Positions 56,222 through 64,000 of a DNA stretch of 64,000 bases are shown here, piece by piece. The position numbers and the translations under genes were made by a program. The stretch comes from Micromonospora cabrerizensis (lineage in GTDB: Bacteria > Actinomycetota > Actinomycetes > Mycobacteriales > Micromonosporaceae). Position 1 is the stretch's first letter; each line of letters opens with the position of its first letter. The DNA lies in assembly GCF_022230955.1 (NCBI RefSeq), contig NZ_JAKKFI010000059.1, forward strand, positions 26,844 to 90,843, in the 5' to 3' direction. The notes under the pieces were generated by a model. The model was not told the DNA's origin. It did not search any database and saw nothing but the letters and a program-made list of their open reading frames with translations.

Positions 56222-56530
56222 CTACTTGAGTTCGACCAGCCGAGCCAGGTAAGTCGTGTCTCCGACATTGGTGAGCATATGTACCGCACCCGGGTCCCGG
56301 TAGACGACGCCACCGGCGGGCTCGTCGGCGTCGATCAGGGTGCCGTCGATGGTCTGCACGACGTTCTTCGCGCCCTCGATCGCCACCACCAGATAGGGGT
56401 GGTCATGCCGGTGCAGCGGCTGCCGCTCGCCCGGTTCGAGGCGGATGTGCCAGACCCGGACCCGGTCGTTCTCGAACACGATCTCCTGGCCGACCGGCCC
56501 GAGTTCGGTTCCGTCGATCACGTCGGTCAT
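56222..56530 (-). CDS. Small cupin-domain protein
   Basis: The 102-residue protein is a single cupin barrel. Metal-ligand type residues are visible in PGERQPLHRHDHPYLVVAIE (three histidines) and in the second motif DPGAVHMLTNVGD. Small cupins are enzymes or ligand sensors, and the substrate here is unknown. Its ATG overlaps the stop of the LLM oxidoreductase gene by 4 nt, so the two are translated together and probably work on related compounds. Confidence 0.85.
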   Translation of the reverse strand: MTDVIDGTELGPVGQEIVFENDRVRVWHIRLEPGERQPLHRHDHPYLVVAIEGAKNVVQTIDGTLIDADEPAGGVVYRDPGAVHMLTNVGDTTYLARLVELK

Positions 56531-57483
56531 CGTTCTCCGTCCAGTTGGGGGAGCACCTCGGCGGCGATCAGTTCGAGGTGGTCGAGGTCGTCGAAGTCGA
56601 TCAGACGCAGGTGCACCCGGGTGGCGCCGATCGCGGCGAACTCGCCGATCCGCTGCGCGAGCTGATCGGGGGAACCGACCACCGGGTCCTCCGGCGGCAG
56701 CGCGCTCTTCTCGTGCAGGGGCGCGGCCCGCCGCTGGGCCTCCGCGTCGGTCCGGCCGATGGCCACGACGAGCCCGGCGGAGAGCACCAGCGGGTCGCGC
56801 CCGGACTCCGCCCGCCCGGTGCGCTCGCAGGCCTCAAGCACCCGGTCGAACGCCTCGGCGGTGGCCGCCACGGACTTGAACGGCATGTTGAACTCGTCGC
56901 CGTACCGGGCGGCCAGCTCCGGGGTGCGCTTGGGGCCGCGTCCGCCCACGATGATCGGGGGGCCGGGCACCTGCACCGGTTTGGGCAGGGCCGGGGCCTC
57001 CACCAGCCGGTAGTGGTCGCCGGTGTAGCTGTAGGTCTCGCCGGCCGGGGTCCGCCACAGCCCGGTGATCACCTCAAGCTGCTCGGCCAGCCGGTCGAAG
57101 CGCTCGCCGACCGGCGGGAACGGGATGCCGTACGAGGTGTGCTCGCGCTCGTACCAGCCGGCACCGATGCCCAGGTCGACCCGGCCGCCGCTCATCTGGT
57201 CGACCTGCGCGACCATCACCGCGAGCGGGCCCGGGAGACGGAAGGTGGCCGACGTCACCAGGGTGCCGAGCCGGATCCGCTCGGTCTCCCGGGCCAGCGC
57301 GGCGAGGGTCAGCCAGGCGTCCGTCGGGCCGGGCAGGCCCGGGTCGGCGCCCATCGACTGGTAGTGGTCGGCGCGGAGGAAACCCTCGTAGCCGCAGGCC
57401 TCGACCAGCCGGGCGAACCGGAGCTGGGTGTCGTAGGTGGCGCCCCGGTTGGGTTCGGTGAAGACCGACACCCGCATGCTCAT
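56527..57483 (-). CDS. LLM-class F420-dependent oxidoreductase
   Basis: The 318-residue TIM barrel is of the luciferase-like monooxygenase superfamily, in the F420-binding style: MRVSVFTEPNRGATYDTQLR N-terminus, RIRLGTLVTSATFRLPGPLA near residues 68-87 and DLGIGAGWYEREHTSYGIPF near 103-122. The substrate is unknown. It lies in a three-gene operon, overlapping the ABC ATPase gene upstream and the cupin downstream by 4 nt each. An ATG 6 nt further in is a possible alternative start. Confidence 0.9.
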   Translation of the reverse strand: MSMRVSVFTEPNRGATYDTQLRFARLVEACGYEGFLRADHYQSMGADPGLPGPTDAWLTLAALARETERIRLGTLVTSATFRLPGPLAVMVAQVDQMSGGRVDLGIGAGWYEREHTSYGIPFPPVGERFDRLAEQLEVITGLWRTPAGETYSYTGDHYRLVEAPALPKPVQVPGPPIIVGGRGPKRTPELAARYGDEFNMPFKSVAATAEAFDRVLEACERTGRAESGRDPLVLSAGLVVAIGRTDAEAQRRAAPLHEKSALPPEDPVVGSPDQLAQRIGEFAAIGATRVHLRLIDFDDLDHLELIAAEVLPQLDGER

Positions 57484-58265
57484 CGTCCTTCCGTGCCGGC
57501 CGTGGCCGGTTCGTCGCGTTCCATCAACAGCTCGTGCAGGTCGGCGCTGACTCGCGCGACATCGGCCAGGTGGGCGTTGCGGCCCAGGGTGCGGGGCCGG
57601 GGGATGTCGACGTCGAGCACCTTGCGGATCCGGCCGGGGCGGGGGCTCAGCACGACCACCCGGTCGGCGAGCAGCACCGCCTCGTCGATGGAGTGGGTGA
57701 CGAAGACGATGGTCGGCTTGTTCTCCATGTGCACCCGCTGGAGTTCGCCGGAGAGTTCCTCGCGGGTGAGCGCGTCCAGCGCCGAGAACGGCTCGTCCAT
57801 CAGCATCACCCGGGGCTCACCGATCAACGACCGGCACAGCGAGACCCGCTGCTGCATGCCGCCGGAGAGTTCGTGCGGCAGCCGCTTCTCGAAACCGGCA
57901 AGACCGGCCACGTCGAGCAGTCGCCGGGCGCGCTCGCGGTGCTTGGCGCGGCTCCAGCCGAAGATCTCCACCGGCAACAGGACGTTGTCCAGCACGGTGC
58001 GCCAGGGCAGCAGCGCCGGCTTCTGGAACAGCATGGCGATGTCCTGGCGAGGACGGGCGATCGGCGTACCGGCCACGGTGATCTCGCCGGCGGTCAGCGG
58101 GAGCAGCCCGGCGATCAGCCGCAGCAGGGTGGACTTGCCGCAGCCGGAGCGGCCGAGCACCGCGACGAACTCGCCCTCGGCGACGTCGAGGTCGATGCCG
58201 CGCAGCGCCTCCACCCGGCCGGATCGGCCCTCGAAGGTACGGGACACCCCGGACAGTCGGATCAT
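57480..58265 (-). CDS. ABC transporter ATPase (nitrate/sulfonate/HMP-precursor type)
   Basis: The 261-residue ATPase has Walker A GRSGCGKST (residues 38-46), Q-loop FQKP, signature LSGGMQQR and Walker B MLMDEPFSALD, typical of SsuB/TauB/ThiZ-like importers. It leads the operon with the LLM oxidoreductase and cupin. The likely partner binding protein (58524) and permease (59667) are on the opposite strand, starting 258 nt away, so all would share a divergent control region. Confidence 0.93.
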   Translation of the reverse strand: MIRLSGVSRTFEGRSGRVEALRGIDLDVAEGEFVAVLGRSGCGKSTLLRLIAGLLPLTAGEITVAGTPIARPRQDIAMLFQKPALLPWRTVLDNVLLPVEIFGWSRAKHRERARRLLDVAGLAGFEKRLPHELSGGMQQRVSLCRSLIGEPRVMLMDEPFSALDALTREELSGELQRVHMENKPTIVFVTHSIDEAVLLADRVVVLSPRPGRIRKVLDVDIPRPRTLGRNAHLADVARVSADLHELLMERDEPATAGTEGR

Positions 58266-58523
58266 CTCCGGTGGCCTCCGCTGAGTGGACGGTCAGGAAT
58301 CCGACAAAGGCTAGCCCGCCCGTCGACGTATCGCACCGTCCGGGGTGGTCGTCAGGTTGTTTCCGTTCCGCAACCCGATACGCCTGGCGTCGCAAAGGTG
58401 GGTTTCTCGTACGCTGTGCCCGCGAAGAGTCCCCCCACGACGGCGGCGCCCGGCTTCCACCCCTCCCGCCGGCCCGTCACGACAACCCCCTCCGGCGGCC
58501 CGTCGGCCCCGGTAGGAAAGGAC
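58266..58523. promoter_or_regulatory. Divergent control region of the ABC transporter
   Basis: These 258 nt must hold promoters for both directions. No clear -35/-10 pair and no TPP aptamer (no CTGAGA or CCTGAT motif) were found, so any link to thiamine would not be through this riboswitch. Confidence 0.35.
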
Positions 58524-59567
58524 ATGGTGCTACTGATGAGAAGGCTGACCCGTACGGTCGCTACGGCCGCGCTGGCCACTGCCCTCGCTCTCGTTTCCGC
58601 CTGCAGCAGCGGGTCGGACTCGTCAGACGACGCCAAGGGCGGCAACGGCGGGGCGCTGGAGAAGGTGACCTACCTCACCTCCTTCGGTAACTTCGGCCGT
58701 GACTCCTACGCCTGGGTGGCCAAGGAGAAGGGCTTCTTCAAGGACGCCGGCTTCGACGTCGAGATCAAGGCCGGCCAGGGCACGGGCGGTGTGATCCAGA
58801 CCATCGTCGGTGGCCAGGCCGACTTCGGCCCGATCGACCTCACCGGCGGTCTGCTCCAGGTCGGCAACGGCCAGGCGAAGGACTTCACCGTGGTGGCCGC
58901 GATCCAGCAGCGCACCATGGCCGGCATCGCCTCGGTCGAGGGCAAGAACATCGCCTCCCCGAAGGACCTGGAGGGCAAGAAGCTCGCCGACACCCCCGGG
59001 TCCGTGGTCCGCAACCTGTTCCCGACGTACGCCCGGCTCGCCGGCGTGGACGCGAGCAAGGTGACCTGGGTCAACGGTGAGGCGCAGAACCTGATCGGCA
59101 CGCTGGCCTCCGGCTCGGTGGACGGCATCGGCCAGTTCGTCGTCGGTCAGCCGACGATCGAGGCGGTCGCCAAGAAGAAGGCCGTCATGCTGCCGTACAG
59201 CAACGTGATGCAGGACCTCTACGGCAACGTGCTGATCACCTCCACGAAGATCGCCAAGGAGAAGCCCGAGATGGTGAAGAAGTTCACCGGGGCGCTGCTC
59301 AAGGGCCTGGAGTACAGCCTGGCCAACTCCAAGGAGGCCGGCGAGATCCTGAAGAAGAACGTCGACGCCGCCAACCCGGTCGCCGCCGCCGCCGAGCTGG
59401 AGCTGATGGCCGCGTACGTCCGTTCCGGCAACACCGGCACCGCGATCGGCACCCTGGACAGCGGTCGGGTTGCCAAGAGCATCGCCATCCTGCAGGGCGC
59501 TGGCGCGCTGAAGCAGAACATCACCCCCGAGCAGATCATCGACTTCAGCCTCGCGCCGAAGGCCTGA
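58524..59567 (+). CDS. ABC transporter substrate-binding lipoprotein (NMT1/THI5-like)
   Basis: The 347-residue protein has a lipoprotein signal peptide with lipobox VSAC (Cys27) followed by a Ser/Gly/Asp linker. The mature part begins EKVTYLTSFGNFGRDSYAWV, with KGFFKDAGFDVEI, as in NMT1/THI5-like and SsuA/TauA-type proteins that bind small nitrogen or sulfur compounds such as pyrimidine precursors, nitrate or sulfonates. The start could also be GTG 58527 or ATG 58536, given AGGAAAGG at 58514-58521. The permease gene follows after 99 nt. Confidence 0.9.
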   Translation: MVLLMRRLTRTVATAALATALALVSACSSGSDSSDDAKGGNGGALEKVTYLTSFGNFGRDSYAWVAKEKGFFKDAGFDVEIKAGQGTGGVIQTIVGGQADFGPIDLTGGLLQVGNGQAKDFTVVAAIQQRTMAGIASVEGKNIASPKDLEGKKLADTPGSVVRNLFPTYARLAGVDASKVTWVNGEAQNLIGTLASGSVDGIGQFVVGQPTIEAVAKKKAVMLPYSNVMQDLYGNVLITSTKIAKEKPEMVKKFTGALLKGLEYSLANSKEAGEILKKNVDAANPVAAAAELELMAAYVRSGNTGTAIGTLDSGRVAKSIAILQGAGALKQNITPEQIIDFSLAPKA

Positions 59568-59584
59568 TCGTCCGGTCGTGACCT

Positions 59585-59621
59585 GGGGGTACGTTCCGCC
59601 GCTCCGGTGGGACGTACCCCC
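59585..59621 (+). terminator. Hairpin between binding-protein and permease genes
   Basis: GGGGGTACGT (59585-59594) pairs perfectly with ACGTACCCCC (59612-59621), with partial pairing inside. It has no U tract. In ABC operons such hairpins often keep the binding-protein mRNA more abundant than that of the permease. Confidence 0.5.
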
Positions 59622-59666
59622 GTCGCTCGTCGGCCCCCGGGGCCGTGGGATTTCGAGGAGGACAAG

Positions 59667-60521
59667 ATGACCGACATCCGGTCAGCGGATCCGGTGGTGG
59701 GAACCCCACCCGCGGGCGCCGGCCCCGAGGCGGGGCGCGCGGGTCGAGGTGCCGGCCTCCGGGCCGGGGCCGGGGCGGTGCTGCCCGCGGCCGGCCTCCT
59801 GATCGCCCTGGCGGCGTGGTGGCTGATCGCCCGGCTGGAGCTGATCCATCCCGCCGCCCTGCCGCCGCCCGGCGAGGTGCTCACCGCGTTCGTCGACAAG
59901 CCCGCCCAGATGCTGGAACACACCTGGGCCACCCTGCTGGAGATCCTGATCGGCTTCGCGCTCTCGGCGGTCGCCGGTGTCCTGATCGGACTATCCCTGG
60001 CCAGCTCCCGCACGGTGGAGCGGATGTTCACCCCTCTGCTGGTCGCGGTGAACGCGGTGCCGAAGATCACGCTGGGCCCGTTGCTGGTGGTGGCGCTCGG
60101 CTGGGGTCAGAAGCCGATCCTGACCATGGTGTTCCTGCTCTGCTTCTTTCCGATCGTGCTCTCGACGGCGACCGGGCTGACCACCACGCCGGCCGACCTG
60201 GCCGAACTGGTGCGCTCCTGGAACGCCTCCCGCTGGCAGGCATTCCGCAAGGTGCGCTTCCCGGCCGCGTTGCCGCAGATCTTCGTCGGGCTCAAGGTGG
60301 CAATGCCACTGGCCGCGATCGGCGCGGTGATCGGTGAGTTCCAGGCCGGCGAGAGTGGCCTCGGCTACGTGATCACGCAGTACGCCGGTATCGGCGACAC
60401 CGCCACCGCGTGGGCGGCGATCATGTTGGTGGCGCTGGTGAGCATTCTGCTCTACTCGGCGCTCGTGCTGAGCGAACGGATCGCCCTGCCCTGGGTCCGC
60501 GAAACCACCAGCAGCCGCTGA
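59667..60521 (+). CDS. ABC transporter permease
   Basis: The ATG at 59667 after CGAGGAGG gives 284 residues; the upstream frame extension lacks signals. A Gly/Ala-rich N-terminal part of about 40 residues is followed by about six membrane helices of the SsuC/TauC type. The coupling segment (FRKVRFPAALPQIFVGLKVA and AIGAVIGEFQAGESGLG) lies near residues 195-235. It should pair with the binding protein upstream and the divergent ATPase. Confidence 0.93.
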   Translation: MTDIRSADPVVGTPPAGAGPEAGRAGRGAGLRAGAGAVLPAAGLLIALAAWWLIARLELIHPAALPPPGEVLTAFVDKPAQMLEHTWATLLEILIGFALSAVAGVLIGLSLASSRTVERMFTPLLVAVNAVPKITLGPLLVVALGWGQKPILTMVFLLCFFPIVLSTATGLTTTPADLAELVRSWNASRWQAFRKVRFPAALPQIFVGLKVAMPLAAIGAVIGEFQAGESGLGYVITQYAGIGDTATAWAAIMLVALVSILLYSALVLSERIALPWVRETTSSR

Positions 60522-60540
60522 TCCGCCGCAGGAATGTGTC

Positions 60541-60574
60541 GGGCCGGCCTCCCCATCGGGAGGCCGGCCCTTTT
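60541..60574 (+). terminator. Rho-independent terminator after the permease gene
   Basis: A perfect 13-bp stem (60541-60553 with 60558-60570) closes a CATC loop and is followed by TTTT. This is the most classical intrinsic terminator in the window. Confidence 0.9.
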
Positions 60575-60650
60575 GGTCGACTCGGTTTCCATGAAGTTGG
60601 GGTGTCGGACCGTCTTGGTTACCGCGATATCGGTAAAGCCGAGTCGATCA
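60574..60650. repeat. 77-nt palindromic repeat, family B copy 3
   Basis: The ends TGGTCGACTCGG and CCGAGTCGATCA are inverted, and the left half TGAAGTTGGGGTGTC matches copy 1. It begins at the last T of the permease terminator and ends 17 nt before the stop of the minus-strand gene. Confidence 0.8.
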
Positions 60651-60667
60651 CGCGTGGCCGGGGAGCG

Positions 60668-61846
60668 TTACCCCGCCAGGCGCCAGCGGCCGTTACGAGC
60701 GACCAACGTGGTGAGGGCCTGCGGCATCAGGCCGCTGTGATTGTCCGGCGTCATGCGGATCGGGCCCGACAGGCCATCCATCTGGGACGTTTCGAGCACG
60801 TCCCGAATGCCGTCGCGGTCCACCGCGCCGATCTCACCACCGGCGCGCAGTTCCGCGTCGGCGATCAACTGGACCGCGTCCGCGGCGAAGGACGACGACC
60901 CGTTGTATCCGCCGAAGCGTGCCGTGTAGTCCTGGAACCACTGCCGTCGCGCCGCCTTGGCCGGGGTGGTCGCGATTACGTCGTCGATCACCATGGTCTG
61001 GGTGAAGATCAGCGTGGCCCGCTCGGTGGCCTTGGCCGCCGCGCCGAGGAAGAGGTCACCGGCCGCCCCCGCGTCGAAGAACAGCGACCCGCGGAAGGTG
61101 GTCTGCTGGGCGGTGGTGGCGGCCAGCGTCGCCTGCTCCGGCGGCGTCCAGAAGACGAGCGCGTCGGGCTTGCCCGAGGCCAGCTGCCGAACCTGCTGGC
61201 TGACGTCGGTGTCGGTGGTCTTGACCTTCTGCTCGCGCAGCGTGATCCTGGCCTTGTCCAGCTCGCTCTTGAGTGCGGTCATGCCCTCCCGGCCGTAGTC
61301 GTCGTCGCTGACGAGCGCCCCCACCTTGCGGATGTTGTTGCGACGCAGTTCGGTGGTGAGTGCGGCGGCGCTGTCGGCGGCGTTGGGGCCGAGCTTGAAC
61401 ACGTAGCGCCGGTCGGCGACCGGGCTGGCGATCGCGCCGGAAGCGGCGAGCGCAATGGTGGGAATCCGCTTCTCGTTGATGGTGCCGACCGCGCCGACAG
61501 CGCATTCGTTGCAGCCGCCCATGATGATGGCGCTGACCCGCGAATCGCTGCTGAAGTCGACGATGTTGCGAAGTGACTCGGCGGAGTCGGAACGGTTGTC
61601 CTTGATGTCCAGCTTGATCTCCCGGCCGTTCAGTGCTCCGGACGAGTTCAACTGATCGACCTTGAGTTTGAGGGCCCGCTGGTATGTCTGACCGACGGTG
61701 GCTGCGGCGCCGGAGAGTTCGAGATCTGCGGCGATCACGATCGGACTCGTGTCCTTCTCCGCTCCGCCAAACTGGCAGCCGGTGAGCGTGGTGGCCACTA
61801 CGGCCGATGCGAGCGCCGCGATGGTCGCGGAGCGGATGGGGCTCAA
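60668..61846 (-). CDS. Branched-chain amino-acid-type substrate-binding lipoprotein
   Basis: The start is TTG 61846, supported by GGAGG 6 nt upstream. The 392-residue protein has a lipoprotein signal with LTGC (Cys24). The mature part (IVIAADLELSGAAATVGQTY, IKLDIKDNRSDSAESLRNIV and VGALVSDDDYGREGMTALK) is a two-lobed Leu/Ile/Val-binding protein (Peripla_BP_6). No permease or ATPase of that transporter is next to it, so it may be an orphan or a sensor for the divergent kinase gene; the latter is only suggested by position. Confidence 0.9.
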   Translation of the reverse strand: MSPIRSATIAALASAVVATTLTGCQFGGAEKDTSPIVIAADLELSGAAATVGQTYQRALKLKVDQLNSSGALNGREIKLDIKDNRSDSAESLRNIVDFSSDSRVSAIIMGGCNECAVGAVGTINEKRIPTIALAASGAIASPVADRRYVFKLGPNAADSAAALTTELRRNNIRKVGALVSDDDYGREGMTALKSELDKARITLREQKVKTTDTDVSQQVRQLASGKPDALVFWTPPEQATLAATTAQQTTFRGSLFFDAGAAGDLFLGAAAKATERATLIFTQTMVIDDVIATTPAKAARRQWFQDYTARFGGYNGSSSFAADAVQLIADAELRAGGEIGAVDRDGIRDVLETSQMDGLSGPIRMTPDNHSGLMPQALTTLVARNGRWRLAG

Positions 61847-62290
61847 CTCAGTCCTCCAGGTGCGGGCGCGGGCGCTGCCCGGTCACCGCCGCTAATCCGT
61901 CCTCAGTGGAGGACGGTATCTCCTCTGCCGTACGGTGTGCGCGAAGCCTGCAAAACCTTGCCAATGGCCGGCGCTGTGGTCAAGCGCGGACCCCGGCAGC
62001 ATTTTCGGGACGGCCATCCCACATGCTGGGGTAACGCAATGTTTGCAAAAGCTCACTTTGCATACACGCGTGACCACTCTGGAGTTACATGCCCTGTTCA
62101 GGGGCTTGCGGAAATGAAGGTATCAGTTGCCCGGATCACGGGATGCGCTCCGTCCGACCGTTTCCTACCTCACTGCGGCTTCCCAAACCCGATCTTCTCT
62201 GATGAAATCGCGGCCGTGCCGCGCGTGGTCCCCTCCGCTTTCGGCATGGCTCGGCGGGTCAGGCGGGGAAGAAACGACGGAGGCGATGTC
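61847..62290. other. Divergent intergenic region before the sensor kinase
   Basis: This 444-nt gap separates the minus-strand binding protein from the plus-strand kinase. It includes a palindrome CCGTCCTC-AGTG-GAGGACGG (61897-61916), a possible operator or hairpin in the binding-protein leader, and an AT-richer patch with repeated TTTGCA (about 62042-62062). No clear promoter pair or gene was found. Confidence 0.45.
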
Positions 62291-64000
62291 GTGAGCACCG
62301 GACCGACGACCCTGCCCGCGCTCGGCGACAGTGCCCGGCGTTCGCGCCGACGGCTGCCGAGACTGCGGGACGCCCGGATCCGGTCCAAGCTGGCCCTGAT
62401 CCTGGTTGTCCCGGTGGCGGCGGTGATCGCGCTGGCGACGGTCCGCCTGATCTCCGTCGGCGAGGGTGCCTTCGACGCCACCCGGGCCCGATCGCTGACG
62501 GCCCTCTCCATCGACGTCAGCGCCCTCACCCAGGACCTTCAGGCCGAGCGGATGGCCGCCGCGGCCTACCTGGCCACGCCCCAGCAGCCGGCCGACGCGT
62601 ACAACCTGCGGGTCCGTCAGACCCAGCAGCAGGTGGACGAGTACCGCGCCGAGCGGGACCGGATCGGCGAGGTGCCGACCGCCCTGCGGGAGCGGCTGGC
62701 CGCCATCGACGACCACCTGGCCACCCTGAACGGCACCCGCCAGGAGGTGCTGGACCGCCGGCAGATGGCAGTCGCCGAGGCGGTGCTCCGCTACGGCGTG
62801 ATCCTCACCGACCTGGTCTCCTACGGCGACGGCCTGGCCCAGTTGCCCGGCGACGAGAGCCTGGCGGACAGCCGCCGGGCGGTCGCCGCCTTCGCCCGCG
62901 CCAAGGCCGCGGTGGCCGAGGAGGAGGCGGTCGCCTTCACGGCGCTGACGGCGGGTCAGCTCGACTCGGAGCAGTTCTCCTCCTTCGTCGCGACGCTGAC
63001 CGGTCAGCAGGAGGCCCTGGTCGCGTTCTCGCTGGCCGCAGACCCGGTGCAGCGTTCCCTGGTCGACAGCACCGTCTCCGGTGACGCGGTCGGCCTGGCC
63101 GACCGGGTGGCCACCGACATCACCCGCTCGGTCGGGCAGCGCCCGCTGGTCACCGCACAGGACGCCACCGCCGCCATCGGCGCGGTCAACGACCTGATGC
63201 GCTGGGCCGAGATCCAACTGCAGGACCGCCTGCTCCAGCAGGCCGACGAGGCGCGCTCGGACGTCATCCGGCAGGCCGTGGTCGAGTCGGTCCTGGTGCT
63301 GCTGACCCTGATCATCGCCGTGTCGCTGGCCGTGGTGCTGGCCCGCTCGCTCAACCACTCGCTGCGCCGGCTGCGTGAGGGCGCCCTCTCGGTGGCCAAC
63401 CACGACCTGCCGGACGCGGTGCAGCGGCTGCAGACCATGGGCAGCGTGGGCGACGGCGGGGTGGAGGAGATCGTCCGCCAGGTCCGGGACCCGATCCAGC
63501 TCAACACCCGCGACGAGGTCGGTCAGGTGGCGTTGGCCTTCAACGTCGTCCACCGCGAGGCGGTACGGGTCGCCGCCGAGCAGGCGGCGCTTCGTACCAG
63601 CGTCTCGGCGATGTTCCTCAACCTGGCCCGCCGTAGTCAGACCCTGGTCGACCGGATGATCGGTGAGCTGGACGCGATCGAGCGCGGCGAGGAGGACCCG
63701 AAGCGGCTCGCGCAGCTCTTCGAGCTGGACCACCTGGCCACCCGAATGCGCCGCAACGACGAGAACCTGCTGGTCCTGGCCGGTGCCGACTCGGCCGCAC
63801 CGCGGCACGACAACGCGCTGGTCGTGGACGTGCTGCGCGCCGCCCAGTCCGAGGTCGAGCTGTACAACCGCATCGAGTTCGGCGTACTCTGCGTCGCAAT
63901 CCATGTCGCCGCGCACCCGGCCACGTACCGGGTTACACTCGTCGCCTTGCTGTTCTACCAGCCCACTCCGATATCCCCGCCCGACGCACCTGTGACGTCC
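62291..64000 (+). CDS. Nitrate/nitrite-sensing-type sensor histidine kinase, 5' part
   Basis: The frame runs from GTG 62291 (GGAGG 7 nt upstream) to the window end, 570 codons without a stop. Residues about 37-60 form membrane helix 1, about 65-330 the helical nitrate/nitrite-sensing domain, about 335-358 helix 2, then HAMP. The phosphorylation region is RRSQTLVDRMIGELDAIERG to FELDHLATRMRRND, with candidate His481. After RIEFG (residue 531) the sequence departs from family memory: where ELLDNATRFS is expected, residues 553-562 read LLFYQPTPIS, lacking the N-box Glu and Asn. It may be an inactive kinase, a diverged paralogue or a sequence fault. Confidence 0.85.
   Translation, partial: MSTGPTTLPALGDSARRSRRRLPRLRDARIRSKLALILVVPVAAVIALATVRLISVGEGAFDATRARSLTALSIDVSALTQDLQAERMAAAAYLATPQQPADAYNLRVRQTQQQVDEYRAERDRIGEVPTALRERLAAIDDHLATLNGTRQEVLDRRQMAVAEAVLRYGVILTDLVSYGDGLAQLPGDESLADSRRAVAAFARAKAAVAEEEAVAFTALTAGQLDSEQFSSFVATLTGQQEALVAFSLAADPVQRSLVDSTVSGDAVGLADRVATDITRSVGQRPLVTAQDATAAIGAVNDLMRWAEIQLQDRLLQQADEARSDVIRQAVVESVLVLLTLIIAVSLAVVLARSLNHSLRRLREGALSVANHDLPDAVQRLQTMGSVGDGGVEEIVRQVRDPIQLNTRDEVGQVALAFNVVHREAVRVAAEQAALRTSVSAMFLNLARRSQTLVDRMIGELDAIERGEEDPKRLAQLFELDHLATRMRRNDENLLVLAGADSAAPRHDNALVVDVLRAAQSEVELYNRIEFGVLCVAIHVAAHPATYRVTLVALLFYQPTPISPPDAPVTS

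Noticed and set aside
52860..56252. Long plus-strand frames opposite the repeat-rich membrane protein
   Set aside because: The minus-strand frame encodes clear membrane helices and a coherent C-terminus, while the plus-strand frames are Arg/Gly/Ala repeats produced by the DNA repeats and start inside a family B repeat.
58266..58523. A second TPP riboswitch before the NMT1/THI5-like binding protein
   Set aside because: None of the conserved aptamer strings (CTGAGA, CCTGAT or GCGCAGGGA) is present.
62286..62294. ATG start for the sensor kinase just before the GTG
   Set aside because: The frame reads ATG TCG TGA and stops at once; only GTG 62291 continues.

Overview
The window is about 70% G+C, uses many GTG and TTG starts, and carries the actinobacterial order of the rpoBC, str, S10, spc and alpha operons. 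It also has an F420-type luciferase-like oxidoreductase, DUF1707 and DUF4190-like membrane proteins and a nitrate/nitrite-sensing histidine kinase. Together these point to a high-GC actinobacterium, most likely Micromonosporaceae (Micromonospora or a close relative). The genus is an inference; no rRNA or tRNA gene was found to confirm it.

Region 1 (1-34.5 kb) is the central transcription/translation block. After the end of a membrane protein come an L10-type leader with rplJ-rplL, then rpoB-rpoC, two small membrane-protein genes, the str operon (rpsL-rpsG-fusA-tuf), the S10 and spc operons (rpsJ to rplO, tightly packed with 1-4 nt overlaps), secY-adk-map, and the alpha operon (infA-rpmJ-rpsM-rpsK-rpsD-rpoA-rplQ). 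A DUF1707 gene is wedged between map and infA and is bracketed by two inverted copies of a 61-nt palindromic repeat. Most units end in strong GC hairpins without a U tract. Good promoter matches lie before rplJ, rpoB, rpsL, rpsJ and infA, and the str and S10 leaders share an identical 20-nt block.

Region 2 (34.5-46.5 kb) is accessory: truA, a membrane-anchored Pro-rich protein, an RsmC-like methyltransferase, an ABC-F ATPase, an aldo/keto reductase, a secreted membrane-anchored protein, and a 1943-residue secreted multidomain protein (ThuA, sugar-dehydrogenase propeller, PKD, laminin-G-like and Ig-like modules).

Region 3 (46.7-52.8 kb) is a complete riboswitch-controlled thiamine operon: promoter, TPP aptamer, thiE-thiO-thiS-thiG-thiE-like-thiD-thiC. 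All genes up to thiD overlap the next one. The two ThiE-family proteins differ in their substrate-site residues, and the second carries a C-terminal tail encoded by a palindromic repeat.

Region 4 (52.9-64 kb) holds a repeat-rich polytopic membrane protein, a cupin/LLM-oxidoreductase/ABC-ATPase operon divergent from its probable partner substrate-binding protein and permease, a second (branched-chain amino-acid type) binding protein, and the start of a large sensor kinase that runs off the window. Three 77-nt palindromic elements of one family sit in intergenic spaces at 39.96, 52.86 and 60.57 kb. No CRISPR array, transposase or prophage gene was seen. The most interesting signals are the palindromic repeat families, the repeat-derived thiE-like tail, and the altered N-box at the end of the kinase.
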